Program-made: the position numbers and the translations under genes
The notes under the pieces: model-generated
The model's database searches: none
What the model was told of the DNA's origin: nothing
What the model saw: only the letters and a program-made list of their open reading frames with translations
NCBI GenBank assembly: GCA_963662155.1
Contig: OY759269.1
Coordinates: 11,096,574 to 11,160,573 of the forward strand
Source: Lamellibrachia columna
Taxonomy: Eukaryota; Annelida; Polychaeta; Sabellida; Siboglinidae
DNA length: 64,000 bases
Direction: 5' to 3'
Part shown: positions 37,301 through 47,101 of the stretch, in pieces
How positions within the stretch are numbered: position 1 is the stretch's first letter
Layout: each line of letters begins with the position of its first letter

Positions 37301-40300
37301 TTACAAGAGTGATGTTTGAGCATGTTGTGTAACATATCAGTGCATGTTACATTACAAGAGTGATGTTTGAGCATGTTGTGTAACACATCAGTGCATGTTA
37401 CATTACAAGAGTGATGTTTGAGCATGTTGTGTAACACATCAGTGCATGTTACATTACAAGAGTGATGTTTGAGCATGTTGTGTAACATATCAGTGCATGT
37501 TACATTACAAGAGTGATGTTTGAGCATGTTGTGTAACATATCAGTGCATGTTACATTACAAGAGTGATGTTTGAGCATGTTGTGTAACATATCAGTGCAT
37601 GTTACATTACAAGAGTGATGTTTGAGCATGTTGTGTAACATATCAGTGCATGTTACATTACAAGAGTGATGTTTGAGCATGTTGTGTAACATATCAGTGC
37701 ATGTTACATTACAAGAGTGATGTTTGAGCATGTTGTGTAACATATCAGTGCATGTTACATTACAAGAGTGATGTTTGAGCATGTTGTGTAACATATCTGT
37801 GCATGTTACATTACAAGAGTGATGTTTGAGCATGTTGTGTAACATATCTGTGCATGTTACATTACAAGAGTGATGTTTGAGCATGTTGTGTAACATATCT
37901 GTGCATGTTACATTACACACGAATGATGTTTGAGCGTGTTGCCTTACAGATTTGTGTGGCACACCGGGTTATCTCGCTCCGGAAGTGCTCAAGGTGTCCA
38001 TGTATGAAGAGGTCCAGGGTTACGGAAGGCCAGTAGACATGTAAGTCTCCCCCACAGACATAAATAGAAGACCCATTAGTAAAACAAGACCACTGAGCCC
38101 TTATCAGTTGACACATGATACAGCAATGCAGACACAGACCAGGGATATCCATTTTCTGAATTGTTCTATACATGTATTAGCTAATGACTGCAAGTGGTCA
38201 AAATCTCATTAAGCCCTAAGACCACTCTTTCCCCATCTTCCAACACATTAGTAATCAAAGTCACCAATAAGTAATTATAACTAACAAAGTAAATACCCTG
38301 AAATAAAAAGATGGATAATTCTCTATCACACAGTATGATACAATTATAAATTGAAAGCATTGCTTAATAAGGTATAAAATATAATTTATGAACTTACCAA
38401 AACAGAGCTGTCATTAAGTGTAATGTCTTATGTCGATTCGTACAGCTGTAAGCCACACAGGAAATAACAATATTCGTTGTCCCAAAACTGTCTCCAGCAG
38501 TCCTCCAAATGTCTTGGAGAGATTAACATTAATGCACTCCAGTATGAACAGCCCAACTGCCCACACTTATAACACAACTGCTGGGAGTGCCCTCACCCAA
38601 ATGACTATTCAATATGGTGGCCATGCCCCATTAAGAACAAATGACAATGAGAAATCTTCAAGTTAATTGGTTCCTTGTGTCATCATCACTGGCTACTAGT
38701 TGGATAAGTTTATACTTCTCTGGTAGCCACCTCATCTTCATTGCTTTTGTTTGCCTTATATTGTACATGATGATGATGATGAGGAAATAAATTTACTTAC
38801 TTACATATGTTGGATAACTATTTGTAACATGCTATGTTCACACAATAAACAGTACTACCCTATGTGTCATGCCAGTGGATGCAACTGTTTCTGCCATACA
38901 ATGAAATGCCGGCCAGTGGTCCACGCCTGCTTCACGGCAGCGAGCTGGCTTATCGCTTTAGTCTATAGTGGAATGATTAATGATGTAACTCTATGGTTTC
39001 TGCTGACTTACGCTCTTGTTTGTAGAAATGGGTCTTGTAAAATGGCTTGCCATAGAAAAGGGCAGTTTAATGAAACTTTATATTATTAAATTATATCAAC
39101 AGCGTGTGTAGCATGTCTTACTGTAAAGTTACGTTTATTCCTTGCATGAAAGTTTTTGCATTTATTACTTAAATAGTTCTCCCTGCATTGTTCTCTTAAA
39201 TTTGTTTGTAAAGAGTTTTGTTCACTTTAGTTAGTACTCATTGTAAAGAGTGACACTAAACGATTTGATTTGTTAATCTAAGGTATTGTTGATATTGTAC
39301 ATTTGCAGGTGGGCAAGTGGCGTGATCATGTATACATTGTAAGTAGCAGTTTATTATGTTATCGTAATCACTGATGCATGTACTGTAATGCTGGTTCATG
39401 TCTATGTTGGTTAGAATATGTCGCATCTGTGTAGGTTAGCAGGTTAGTTAGTGCATCTATTAGACCAGTACTAAACCTTAGTTTGCCAGGTACATTTACT
39501 TCTTTTCCACAACTTTATTAGTATTGTTTATCATCATGGAGCTAAGAAGACGGCGTTATATCCCAAAACACAGCTTATTTTTTTAGATAACAGCGTAAAT
39601 GACCTGTTATTATGTTGACTCGATTGACATGTATCGGCTGTGAGTATATATTAGGCTGACTCAAGTGAAATGTATCGGCTGTGAGTATATATTAGGCTGA
39701 CTCGAGTGGCATGTATCGGCAGTGAGTATATATTAGGCTGACTCGAGTGACATGAATCGGCTGTGAGTATATATTAGGCTGACTCGAGTGACATGTATCG
39801 GCTGTGAGTATATATTAGGCTGACTCGAGTGACATATATCGGCTGTGAGTATATATTAGGCTGACTCGAGTGACATGTATCGGCTGTGAGTATATATTAG
39901 GCTGACTCGAGTGACATGTATCGGCTGTGAGTATATATTAGGCTGACTCGAGTGACATGTATCGGCTGTGAGTATATATTAGGCTGACTCGAGTGACATG
40001 TATCGGCTGTGAGTATATATTAGGCTGACTCGAATGACATGTATCGGATGTGAGTATTTATTAGGCTGACTCGAGTGACATGTATCGGCTGTGAGTATTT
40101 ATTAGGCTGACTCGAGTGACATGTATCGGCTGTGAGTATATATTAGGCTGACTCGAGTGACATGTATCGGCTGTGAGTATATATTAGGCTGAATCGAGTA
40201 ACATGTATCGGCTGTGAGTATATATTAGGCTGACTCGAGTGACATGTATCGGCTGTGTGTGTTTAAGTTATTCCTCCCAGACCCTTTGCATCTCAGGTGC

Positions 40301-43300
40301 CACTTTAAGGAGTTCATGTACCACTGTCGGGTCATTTCAGTTTTTTCGAAATTCATTCCACTATTACCCTTTTTACGAACAATCAAATTACCCTGTGTAA
40401 TTATTACGTACAATAATCCGCAATGCTACACGAACAATTACATTCAGTTGTTGATAATATCATGCGTCTTTTCTTCCATTGTCCAAAGTTACGTAATACA
40501 AAGGCAAGGCATCACTAGATGTTACTATGACTACTACAATAATGTCGCAATTTCAAGAAGCCATCAATATGTTTAATGACAGCACCATGTACTAAGGCAT
40601 AGATGGATATTTCTGTGATAATGGACTGTCTCTTTCAGGCTAGTTGGTTGTCCTCCGTTCTGGCATCGCAAACAGATCTACATGCTGCGCGCCATCATGG
40701 AAGGAAAGTACACGTTCTACAGTCCTGAATGGAACGACATCAGTGAATCTGCCAAAGACCTGGTCAGTCGACTGTTTGGTAACTTATAGTGGTTTGCTGG
40801 GGATTTCCTTATTTAATTGAGGTATTGTCATGCAACTGAACAGTCGGGGGCATTGGGTGTTGCTTCATTTGGCATTTAGGAGGTGTTAGTACGCAAATGA
40901 GAACTAGAAAAGAGCCGACAATTAATTTTATCTCTGAATGCATCACTCTTCCTAGATACTCAAAGCCAAGAATCTTTAGACGGTGTCAGTCATGCTTTTG
41001 ATTTAAATTTGTTTGCTTGTGCAATAGGTTCTTGATTTGAAAGTCTGTAAACATTTGAATCTGTTGGGGCAATTATGAAGTACAGATTTTCGTCTAATTA
41101 CAACTATTGATATTTACTTATTCAATGTTTCGACTACCCTTGGTAGCCTTCATCACGAATTTAATTCTAGGATGACTAATTCACTTGTCATCATATGGGA
41201 CAGCCTGCTCGTCATGCCAGCTGGTGAGCAGAAAAAGAACTAGTCATCCCAGAATTCAGTTCCTGATGAAGGCTACTAAAGGTAGCTGAAACGTTCTGAT
41301 TAGAAGAATATCGTTACTTCATTATTCTCTACCGACCTGATCAACATTTTCATGAATGTTGGTAATTATGTTCAACCAAGTAACCCTGGTAAATGCAGAT
41401 CAAGCGGCTGTTGGTTGTGGATCCTGTGGCAAGGTTGACAGCTGAGGAGGCGCTCAAGCATCCCTTCTTGAAGAGTGATGAGGTGTGATGGTCTTTTATG
41501 TCTTTTGGTCCATGGTTCTTTCTTGAAAAGTGATGATGTATGATGGTCCTTAATGTCTGGTGGTCCTTGGTCCTCTTGACAACATCTTTCACACTACACT
41601 ACGTGACATTTCACAGTAAACTACACCATGTGACATTTCACACTACATGGTTCTTTTGCACGATTTTCAGAGCTATTATGTAACAATGAAAATTTACTTG
41701 ATTAGGTAATTGTGTTAGTTGTTTGGAAAAAAATTAAATTTTTTGTAACAAAGTACATTTATGTGTTTCAGTGGACCCCTGGTATTTCTACTATGCCCAA
41801 GAAAACATTCAGGGTAAGTATATATAAGTACACGTAACACATAGATATGTGACGAAACAAGGCAATGGCGTCCAGTGGCAGATGATGTGTTTGTTGTCAG
41901 CAAGGCTGCCTTCTGTTGCCATGGCTATGCTGTCTCTGTTATCAGTCTTGCTGTGGTTCTGTTACATGCTATTGCTACGCTATCTCCGATGTCACTACTG
42001 CTGTTGTTCTATTCCTATGTTCTCTGTTGTCAATGTCACTACTGCTGTTGTTCTATTCCTATGTTCTCTGTTGTCAATGTCACTACTGCTGTTGTTCTAT
42101 TCCTATGTTCTCTGTTGTCAATGTCACTACTGCTGTTGTTCTATTCCTATGTTCTCTGTTGTCAATGTCACTACTGCTGTTGTTCTATTCCTATGTTCTC
42201 TGTTGTCAATGTCACTACTGCTGTTGTTCTATCTATGTTCTCTGTTGTCAATGTCACTTCAGTGTCACTAGTTTCACTACTGCTGTGGTTCTGTTCCTAT
42301 CATCTCCGTTGACAGTGTCACTACAGCTGTTGTTCTATTTATATACTCTCTGTTGTCAATGTCACTAGTCTCACTACTGCTGTTGTTCTATTCCTATGTT
42401 CTCTGTTGTCAATGTCACTACTGCTGTTGTTCTATTCCTATGTTCTCTGTTGTCAATGTCACTACTGCTGTTGTTCTATTCCTATGTTCTCTGTTGTCAA
42501 TGTCACTACTGCTGTTGTTCTATTCCTATGTTCTCTGTTGTCAATGTCACTACTGTTGTTGTTCTATTCCTATGTTCTCTGTTGTCAATGTCACTACTGC
42601 TGTTGTTCTATTCCTATGTTCTCTGTTGTCAATGTCACTACTGCTGTTGTTCTATTCCTATGTTCTCTGTTGTCAATGTCACTACTGCTGTTGTTCTATT
42701 CCTATGTTCTCTGTTGTCAATGTCACTACTGCTGTTGTTCTATCTATGTTCTCTGTTGTCAATGTCACTTCAGTGTCACTAGTTTCACTACTGCTGTGGT
42801 TCTGTTCCTATCATCTCCGTTGACAGTGTCACTACAGCTGTTGTTCTATTTATATACTCTCTGTTGTCAATGTCACTAGTCTCACTACTGCTGTTGTTCT
42901 ATTCCTACCATCTCTGTTGACAATGTCACTACTGCTGTTGTTCTATCTATGTTCTCTGTTGTCAATGTCACTACTGCTGTTGTTCTATTCCTATGTTCTC
43001 TGTTGTCAATGTCACTACTGCTGTTGTTCTATCTAAGTTCTCTGTTGTCAATGTCACTTCAGTGTCACTAGTTTCACTACTGCTGTGGTTCTGTTCCTAT
43101 CATCTCCGTTGACAGTGTCACTACAGCTGTTGTTCTATTTATATACTCTCTGTTGTCAATGTCACTAGTCTCACTACTGCTGTTGTTCTATTCCTATAAT
43201 CTCTGTTGATAGTGTCACTACTGCTGTTGTTTTATTCCTGTGTTCTCTGTTGTCAATGTCACTAGTCTCACCACTGCTGTTGTTCTATTCCTATAATCTC

Positions 43301-44396
43301 TGTTGACAGTGTCAGTACTGCTGTTCTAGTCCTGTCCTCTGTGTTGTCAATGTCACTAGTCTAACTACTGCTGTGGTTCTATTCCTACCATCTCTGTTGA
43401 CAGTGTCACTACTGCTGTGGTTATATTCCTGTGTTCTCTGTTGTCAGTGTCACTACTGCTGTGGTTCTATTCCTGTGTTCTCTGTTGTCAGTGTCACCAC
43501 AGCCGTGGTTACATTCCTGTTTTCTCTGTTGTCAGTGTCACTACTGCTGTGGTTCTCTTCCTGTGTTCTCTGTTGTCAGTGTCACCACAGTTGTGGTTAC
43601 ATTTCTGTGTCTGCTGTTGTCAGTGTCACAACTGTTGTTGTTCTAGTGCTGTATTTACACTGCTGTGGTTGTAGGCGATCGTCTACGCTGTAATGGCAAT
43701 CTCTCATTTCAAGGACCACGTGCAACCACGTGTCTGTGTCACTATTTCTACACTTCCTCACCAACATTGTTCACTCTGTGTCATCAAAACTCTGTTACTA
43801 CTACTGTCACCATTGATGTGTTGTGTCTGCCGACTGTCACCATTGCTATGTTGTGTGTGCTGACTGTCACCATTGCTGTGGTGTGTCTGCTGACTGTCAC
43901 CATTGATGTGTTGTGTCTGCTGACTGTCACCATTGCTGTGATGTGTGTGCTGACTGTCACCATTGATGTGTTGTGTCTGCTGACTGTCACCATTGCTGTG
44001 ATGTGTCTGCCGACTGTCACCATTGCTGTGGTGTGTCTGCTGACTGTCACCATTGTTGTGTTGTGTCTGTTGACTGTCACCATTACTGTGATGTGTCTGC
44101 CGACTGTCACCATTGCTGTGTTGCGTCTGCTGACTGTCACCATTGCTGTGTTGTAGGCGGCTGTCTTTGCCTTGATGGCCGTGCGGCGCTTCAAGCGGCT
44201 GCACCTCAACCCTCTGCCCATCCAGGTGGCCGTCATCAAGCACGATCCATACAGCATCAAGGGCATCCGCAAGTTCATCGACGCCGGAGCATTTAAGATC
44301 TATGGACACTGGGTTAAAAAAGGGGAGAACCAGAATCGCGCTGCACTTTTTGAGAATGCCCCTAAACGCGACATCAAAGGCGCTGGTGAGAGGTGA
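24310..44396 (+). CDS. PHKG: Phosphorylase b kinase catalytic gamma subunit
   Basis: Twelve exons: 24310-24404, 26362-26537, 27877-27931, 34846-34911, 35451-35523, 35978-36068, 37950-38040, 39309-39338, 40639-40762, 41399-41482, 41772-41813, 44157-44396. Phases agree at every junction and give 388 residues, the usual family length. It is the Ser/Thr kinase that activates glycogen phosphorylase in the cytosolic phosphorylase-kinase complex. Visible: glycine loop LGKGVSSTV (30-38), catalytic Lys53 (EYAVKII), HRDLKPEN (Asp153), DFG (Asp171), APE (195-197). The activation segment has Asp (TDLCGTP) where vertebrate PHKG has the Glu that makes it constitutively active. The last about 90 residues, ending in [22 protein letters not shown], match the calmodulin-binding regulatory tail. 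Intron 6 uses a GC donor (aacag/gcgagt), required for phase. Introns are loaded with minisatellites. An alternative final exon may exist at 43675. Confidence 0.95.
24555..25695 (+). repeat. 32-bp minisatellite in PHKG intron 1
   Basis: About 35 copies of gacactgctagacatga plus a variable part and agtaccactgt. Many units read gatgtaagtacc or gatgtgagtac, close to a splice-donor consensus. It begins 150 bases after the real donor of exon 1. Confidence 0.95.
26530..27876. other. PHKG intron 2
   Basis: AT-rich intron with a (ATT)n stretch near 26740-26775 and a diverged tandem doublet of about 150 bp (27330-27475 and 27478-27620, sharing gctcaaaatatt, tttagagtgtt and cacttatatg). No gene inside. 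Confidence 0.6.
27995..29841 (+). repeat. 115-bp tandem array in PHKG intron 3
   Basis: About 16 copies of a 115-bp unit, mostly 97-100% identical, beginning gaaatactttactttatctg and including gaggagatgaagctgacgg. Variants (cgcgag/cgtgag, cctggg/actggg, gcaagg/ggaaag, gtgtgaaat/gtgtgtaat) recur with a 690-bp spacing for the first two units, i.e. six units. Because 115 is not a multiple of three, open frames are seen in all registers on both strands; they are artefacts of the array. Confidence 0.97.
30665..31100 (-). mobile_element. Diverged copy of the hAT-type MITE (intron 3)
   Basis: Matches the reverse complement of parts of 51451-52189: the Trp-less noncoding words gaagccacaaag/ctttgtgtggctt-like, ggtgttaccaattcagtatg versus catacttaattggtaaca, ctcaagtgagac versus gtctcacctgag, and ctaattcaccctctcaac versus tgagagggtggattag. 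It starts with the palindrome gatttaaatcac. Ends are too decayed to show a target duplication. Confidence 0.7.
33168..33269 (+). repeat. Two tandem copies of a 51-bp unit
   Basis: ccagttttgacccagtgaca ... ttaaaaagccac occurs twice in direct succession with two or three differences. The rest of 31100-34845 is intron without recognised genes. Confidence 0.85.
34080..34130 (-). repeat. Terminal fragment of the hAT-type MITE
   Basis: gggttgttttatta followed by gtgatttaaatcatga matches the end of the MITE at 52150-52189 read on the opposite strand. Confidence 0.45.
34274..34358 (+). repeat. (TA)n microsatellite
   Basis: About 85 bp of TA inside PHKG intron 3. Confidence 0.97.
36170..36275 (-). 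repeat. tRNA-derived SINE head, minus orientation
   Basis: Minus strand reads gtggttagaacgctggactc (A-box-like) and, about 30 bases on, gcggttcaaattc (B-box-like). It resembles a tRNA but lacks paired acceptor ends, so a SINE remnant is preferred. It lies in PHKG intron 6, between the GC donor and the 51-bp array. Confidence 0.6.
36285..37935 (+). repeat. 51-bp tandem array in PHKG intron 6
   Basis: About 32 units of 51 bp (gtgatgtttgagcatgttgt ... gcatgttacattacaaga). Left-end units are more diverse and contain ttacagatctgtg; the central units are almost identical. The array runs into the acceptor of exon 7. Because 51 is a multiple of three, a 465-codon frame (repeat [17 protein letters not shown]) is open on the minus strand from 37962 to 36565; it is explained by the repeat and is not called as a gene. 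Confidence 0.97.
39605..40258 (+). repeat. 41-bp minisatellite in PHKG intron 8
   Basis: About 15 copies of gactcgagtgacatgtatcg followed by gctgtgagtatatattaggct. Each unit contains gctgtgagtat, a donor-like sequence. Confidence 0.95.
41124..41295. repeat. Inverted repeat with hammerhead-like cores, PHKG intron 9
   Basis: Arms 41124-41182 and 41237-41295 are about 83% complementary over 59 bases with a 54-base spacer. The right arm on the plus strand has CTGATGA (41263-41269), a 6-bp hairpin (ggctac/gtagct) and GAAAC (41288-41292), the order and spacing of a hammerhead ribozyme core with stem II. The left arm read on the minus strand has GTGATGA, a matching hairpin and GAAAC. Penelope-like retroelements are known to carry minimal hammerhead motifs in their terminal repeats; these arms may be their ends. 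Stems I and III and the cleavage site were not convincingly found. Confidence 0.5.
41984..43660 (+). repeat. 44-bp tandem array with longer-period blocks, PHKG intron 11
   Basis: Some 38 units of cactactgctgttgttctat plus tcctatgttctctgttgtcaatgt. A roughly 170-base variant block (starting ctatcta(t/a)gttctctg, containing cacttcagtgtcac and gttgacagtgtcactacag) occurs three times, near 42228, 42748 and 43028. The right end (43370-43660) shifts to a tgctgtggtt variant. Open plus-strand frames here are artefacts of the array. Confidence 0.95.
43675..43735 (+). pseudogene. Duplicate of the start of PHKG exon 12
   Basis: After an acceptor identical in form to that of exon 12 (gttgtag), the phase-0 frame reads [19 protein letters not shown], compared with [19 protein letters not shown] at exon 12 (44157). 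Seven of the first thirteen residues are identical and four more are conservative. The frame then runs through non-homologous sequence and reaches a stop within the 30-bp array. It may be a decayed exon copy or an alternative exon; a weak phase-0 donor (gaccac/gtgcaa) exists at about 43720. Confidence 0.55.
43800..44156 (+). repeat. 30-bp minisatellite abutting PHKG exon 12
   Basis: About 12 copies of gactgtcaccattgctgtg plus ttgtgtctgct. The final unit ends ctgtgttgtag and its AG is the acceptor of exon 12. Confidence 0.95.
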
Positions 44397-47101
44397 TGGC
44401 TTGGAGACTCTGCCTCAGTGGCACCATCTGTGGGAATCTATTTCCTGGACACTATCAACGCACATTGAATATATATTAAACATAACTATACTTTGTTGTC
44501 ACGGATGCCTTGCATTAGCGTCTACCACCTGCTGTCTAGAATCAGTAATATCTAACGATCTGAATGAAACTGGAAAAGGGTTATAGTTTCTTTTGATGTT
44601 TCAGTTCAAATTTGCTTCATATTTTCTCTTGAAATCTCTTTTTAATTCAGTTGGTTAATTTATTTATTGTATAAGGTTGAAAGATTATTCTAAGCTCAAG
44701 GTTGCTGAATGTATACCTTTTGCAAAATGGATTTTGCTGGTGTGACAACATTTTAAACTAATATTATTTATTTAAACTTTTTATTTGTTTATAGGCAATC
44801 TTGAATATACAAGCATATTACATAGACGAGCACAAGACTATATGAGGTTGTTGTTAAACAGAGGCCATTGAAGCATGTACCAATCTGATAATATCAACAG
44901 GGTAATTTTGTTTTAGTACTGAAATGTTTTTGTTTTATTAATAAAATTAATGCCAAGTGGCAGGCCATTTTGATTTTTTAAAGGCAAAATTGTGGAAACA
45001 AACTAATCATGCCAATAATTTGAAAAATCTAAATTTTATTTATAACTTGATGCATCTTCGAATGATTTGATAATATCAGTCATGTTTTTAACACCCAAAG
45101 TATTAATTAGAACATTTTAATTTTGATAAAGTCAGTTTGCACAAAGGGATTTGAAGCCAAAGTAATGTTTTAGTTGAAATGACGCTGAAGTCAGTTTTAT
45201 TATTGTAAGGAGGCATGTGAAATTAGGCAACTGTTTAGCATACATTTGCTAACCAAACTAATATCAAATGTTATTGTACCAATAAATTTTATTAAAGTTC
45301 TGTTTGATAAATTCAAATAAAATGATGTTTGTTTGTTCACGTTCATGATTCACACGAAAGGGTGGGGAGAAAAATATTGTCTCTGGGCTGGGGAAAGTTG
45401 AATTATTAGGGACTTAATGTTTTGTCAAATGTGAAGTGTATTTTCATTACTATGGTAATCTAGAAATTTATTTTGTGCCAAGTTCCAAAGATCTTGTGCG
45501 AAATGCCATTTTATGTTTTAATGTTAGTTTGAGATAAATGACGGATTGGATGGCTGTAGGGGAGCTGGGACGCGGTGTAAAAACAGGCTTAGTTGTCATT
45601 TTGGTCAGGGAAATTACATTTTGGTTAGGAAAAAGTAAATTGTTCAGTTAGTTCCCTGTGTGATTTCTGAAGTTATCCTCCTCTAGATGAAACAAGTGAG
45701 AGAATTATTTAGTTCTTGTGTCACAAAGACGTTCATGGTGGAATGTTGTCTATGACGTTGGGTAAATGACTAAATAAAAAACAGCATTATCAAAAGTTGC
45801 CCTACATAACAGTAATAGCTAATTTCAGCAGACCTTGAAGACAGCAGAAACGTGCTTTGTCTGGATGTTTTTAGCAATTTTATATTTAAGAGTATGATCA
45901 GTTGGCTGAGGAATGAGTTGAGGATTGACAGATTATTTCAAACATTTAAAGGTACAAAGGCTGAATGCTGCTGGAACACAGTTATATTGGTTTACCCCTG
46001 TCCCAAGAAAAAATACATTTCCAAGCAATGTCTTACAGGATTCATACTTGTTTCCGCATCAATTTCTGACTTTTTCAATAATTTGCAAGTATGTGTGCAT
46101 GCGTGTGTGACATGCGTGGATGCAGGTATACATACAACACAACATAGAAAGTTAGAGAGCAAGAATTTAATCGAGTTGCATCACAATTTCGTTACATCAC
46201 AAATCTTAATAGCAAGGTGGTAATTGACTACACCTACAATACTGATTATACCGGCTCTGAACACAAGGATTCTGAGACAAAAGTTGTACCTCAGACACAT
46301 CGTATGAGCAAAAGAGTGCCTGGAAAATTCAATCGTGACAGGCATAATGGAAGGAATGTGGAGGGAGGGAACCTCCTGCAACAGGTGAAGGGACAGAATA
46401 AAGGATTCAACTGGATTGTCACTGACTGAATTGAGGGAGGCCGTGAAGGATCAAGGTGGCTGGTGGAAGCTGATCATCGACTACAACTTGACGGAACATG
46501 AGACTGATTACAATATATCAATCACAATCATAACTGAACTGACAAAAGCACGTTGTACACATAAGTAGACGTTGTACACATAAGTAGAAAGCTAACACGC
46601 AATTTGCATGCATGGCAAGTGCTGCAGTTGTGTACAAAGTCTGATAATTGTTGTCATAAAATCCTATTGTATAAACTATATCTATTTTAACATCTTCCAA
46701 ATGTGTAATGAATCACAATTTGTTTAATGTAATTTGGCCATTATCTTTTATGAATATCCACCTTGCTGTTCATTGCAATCACAAGCAGCTGTTTGACAAT
46801 TTCCAATATCTGTGGACAAATCAAGTGATGGCCATATCATTAGTATAGTTACATCCCTCTCCGCATGCATGAACATGATATTTGCCCGCAAAACGTTCAA
46901 ATAAAACAGAAAACAGTGAAGTATATTTTACAATGTGGCTCATTAAAATACATTTGGGCAGTCACGGTGTTAAAATACTTGACTTGACAATAAAAATGGT
47001 CAGACTCTGTACGTTAAACCATGTTTTACTGTTGACACTGTCAAGAGTTGTATACTCTCTCTCTTCTGTTGGTGTGTGTGGGTTAGTTTCCAGAAAAACA
47101 A
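44397..47101. other. Intergenic tail-to-tail region, PHKG 3' UTR
   Basis: AATAAA signals on the plus strand at 44940-44945 and 45281-45286 are candidates for PHKG polyadenylation. No further exon or element was recognised; 45850-46430 has short open stretches without any known domain. Confidence 0.5.

Noticed and set aside
36565..37962. A 465-codon minus-strand open frame with 17-residue repeats
   Set aside because: It is fully explained by a 51-bp intronic tandem repeat whose length is a multiple of three; it lies antisense within PHKG intron 6 and overlaps exon 7.
41849..42879. Long hydrophobic Cys/Leu-rich frames that resemble membrane proteins
   Set aside because: Products of the 44-bp array read in three frames; no conserved residues or splice logic.
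43758..44309. A 183-codon minus-strand frame rich in HSNGDSQQT repeats
   Set aside because: Antisense of a 30-bp minisatellite and of PHKG exon 12.
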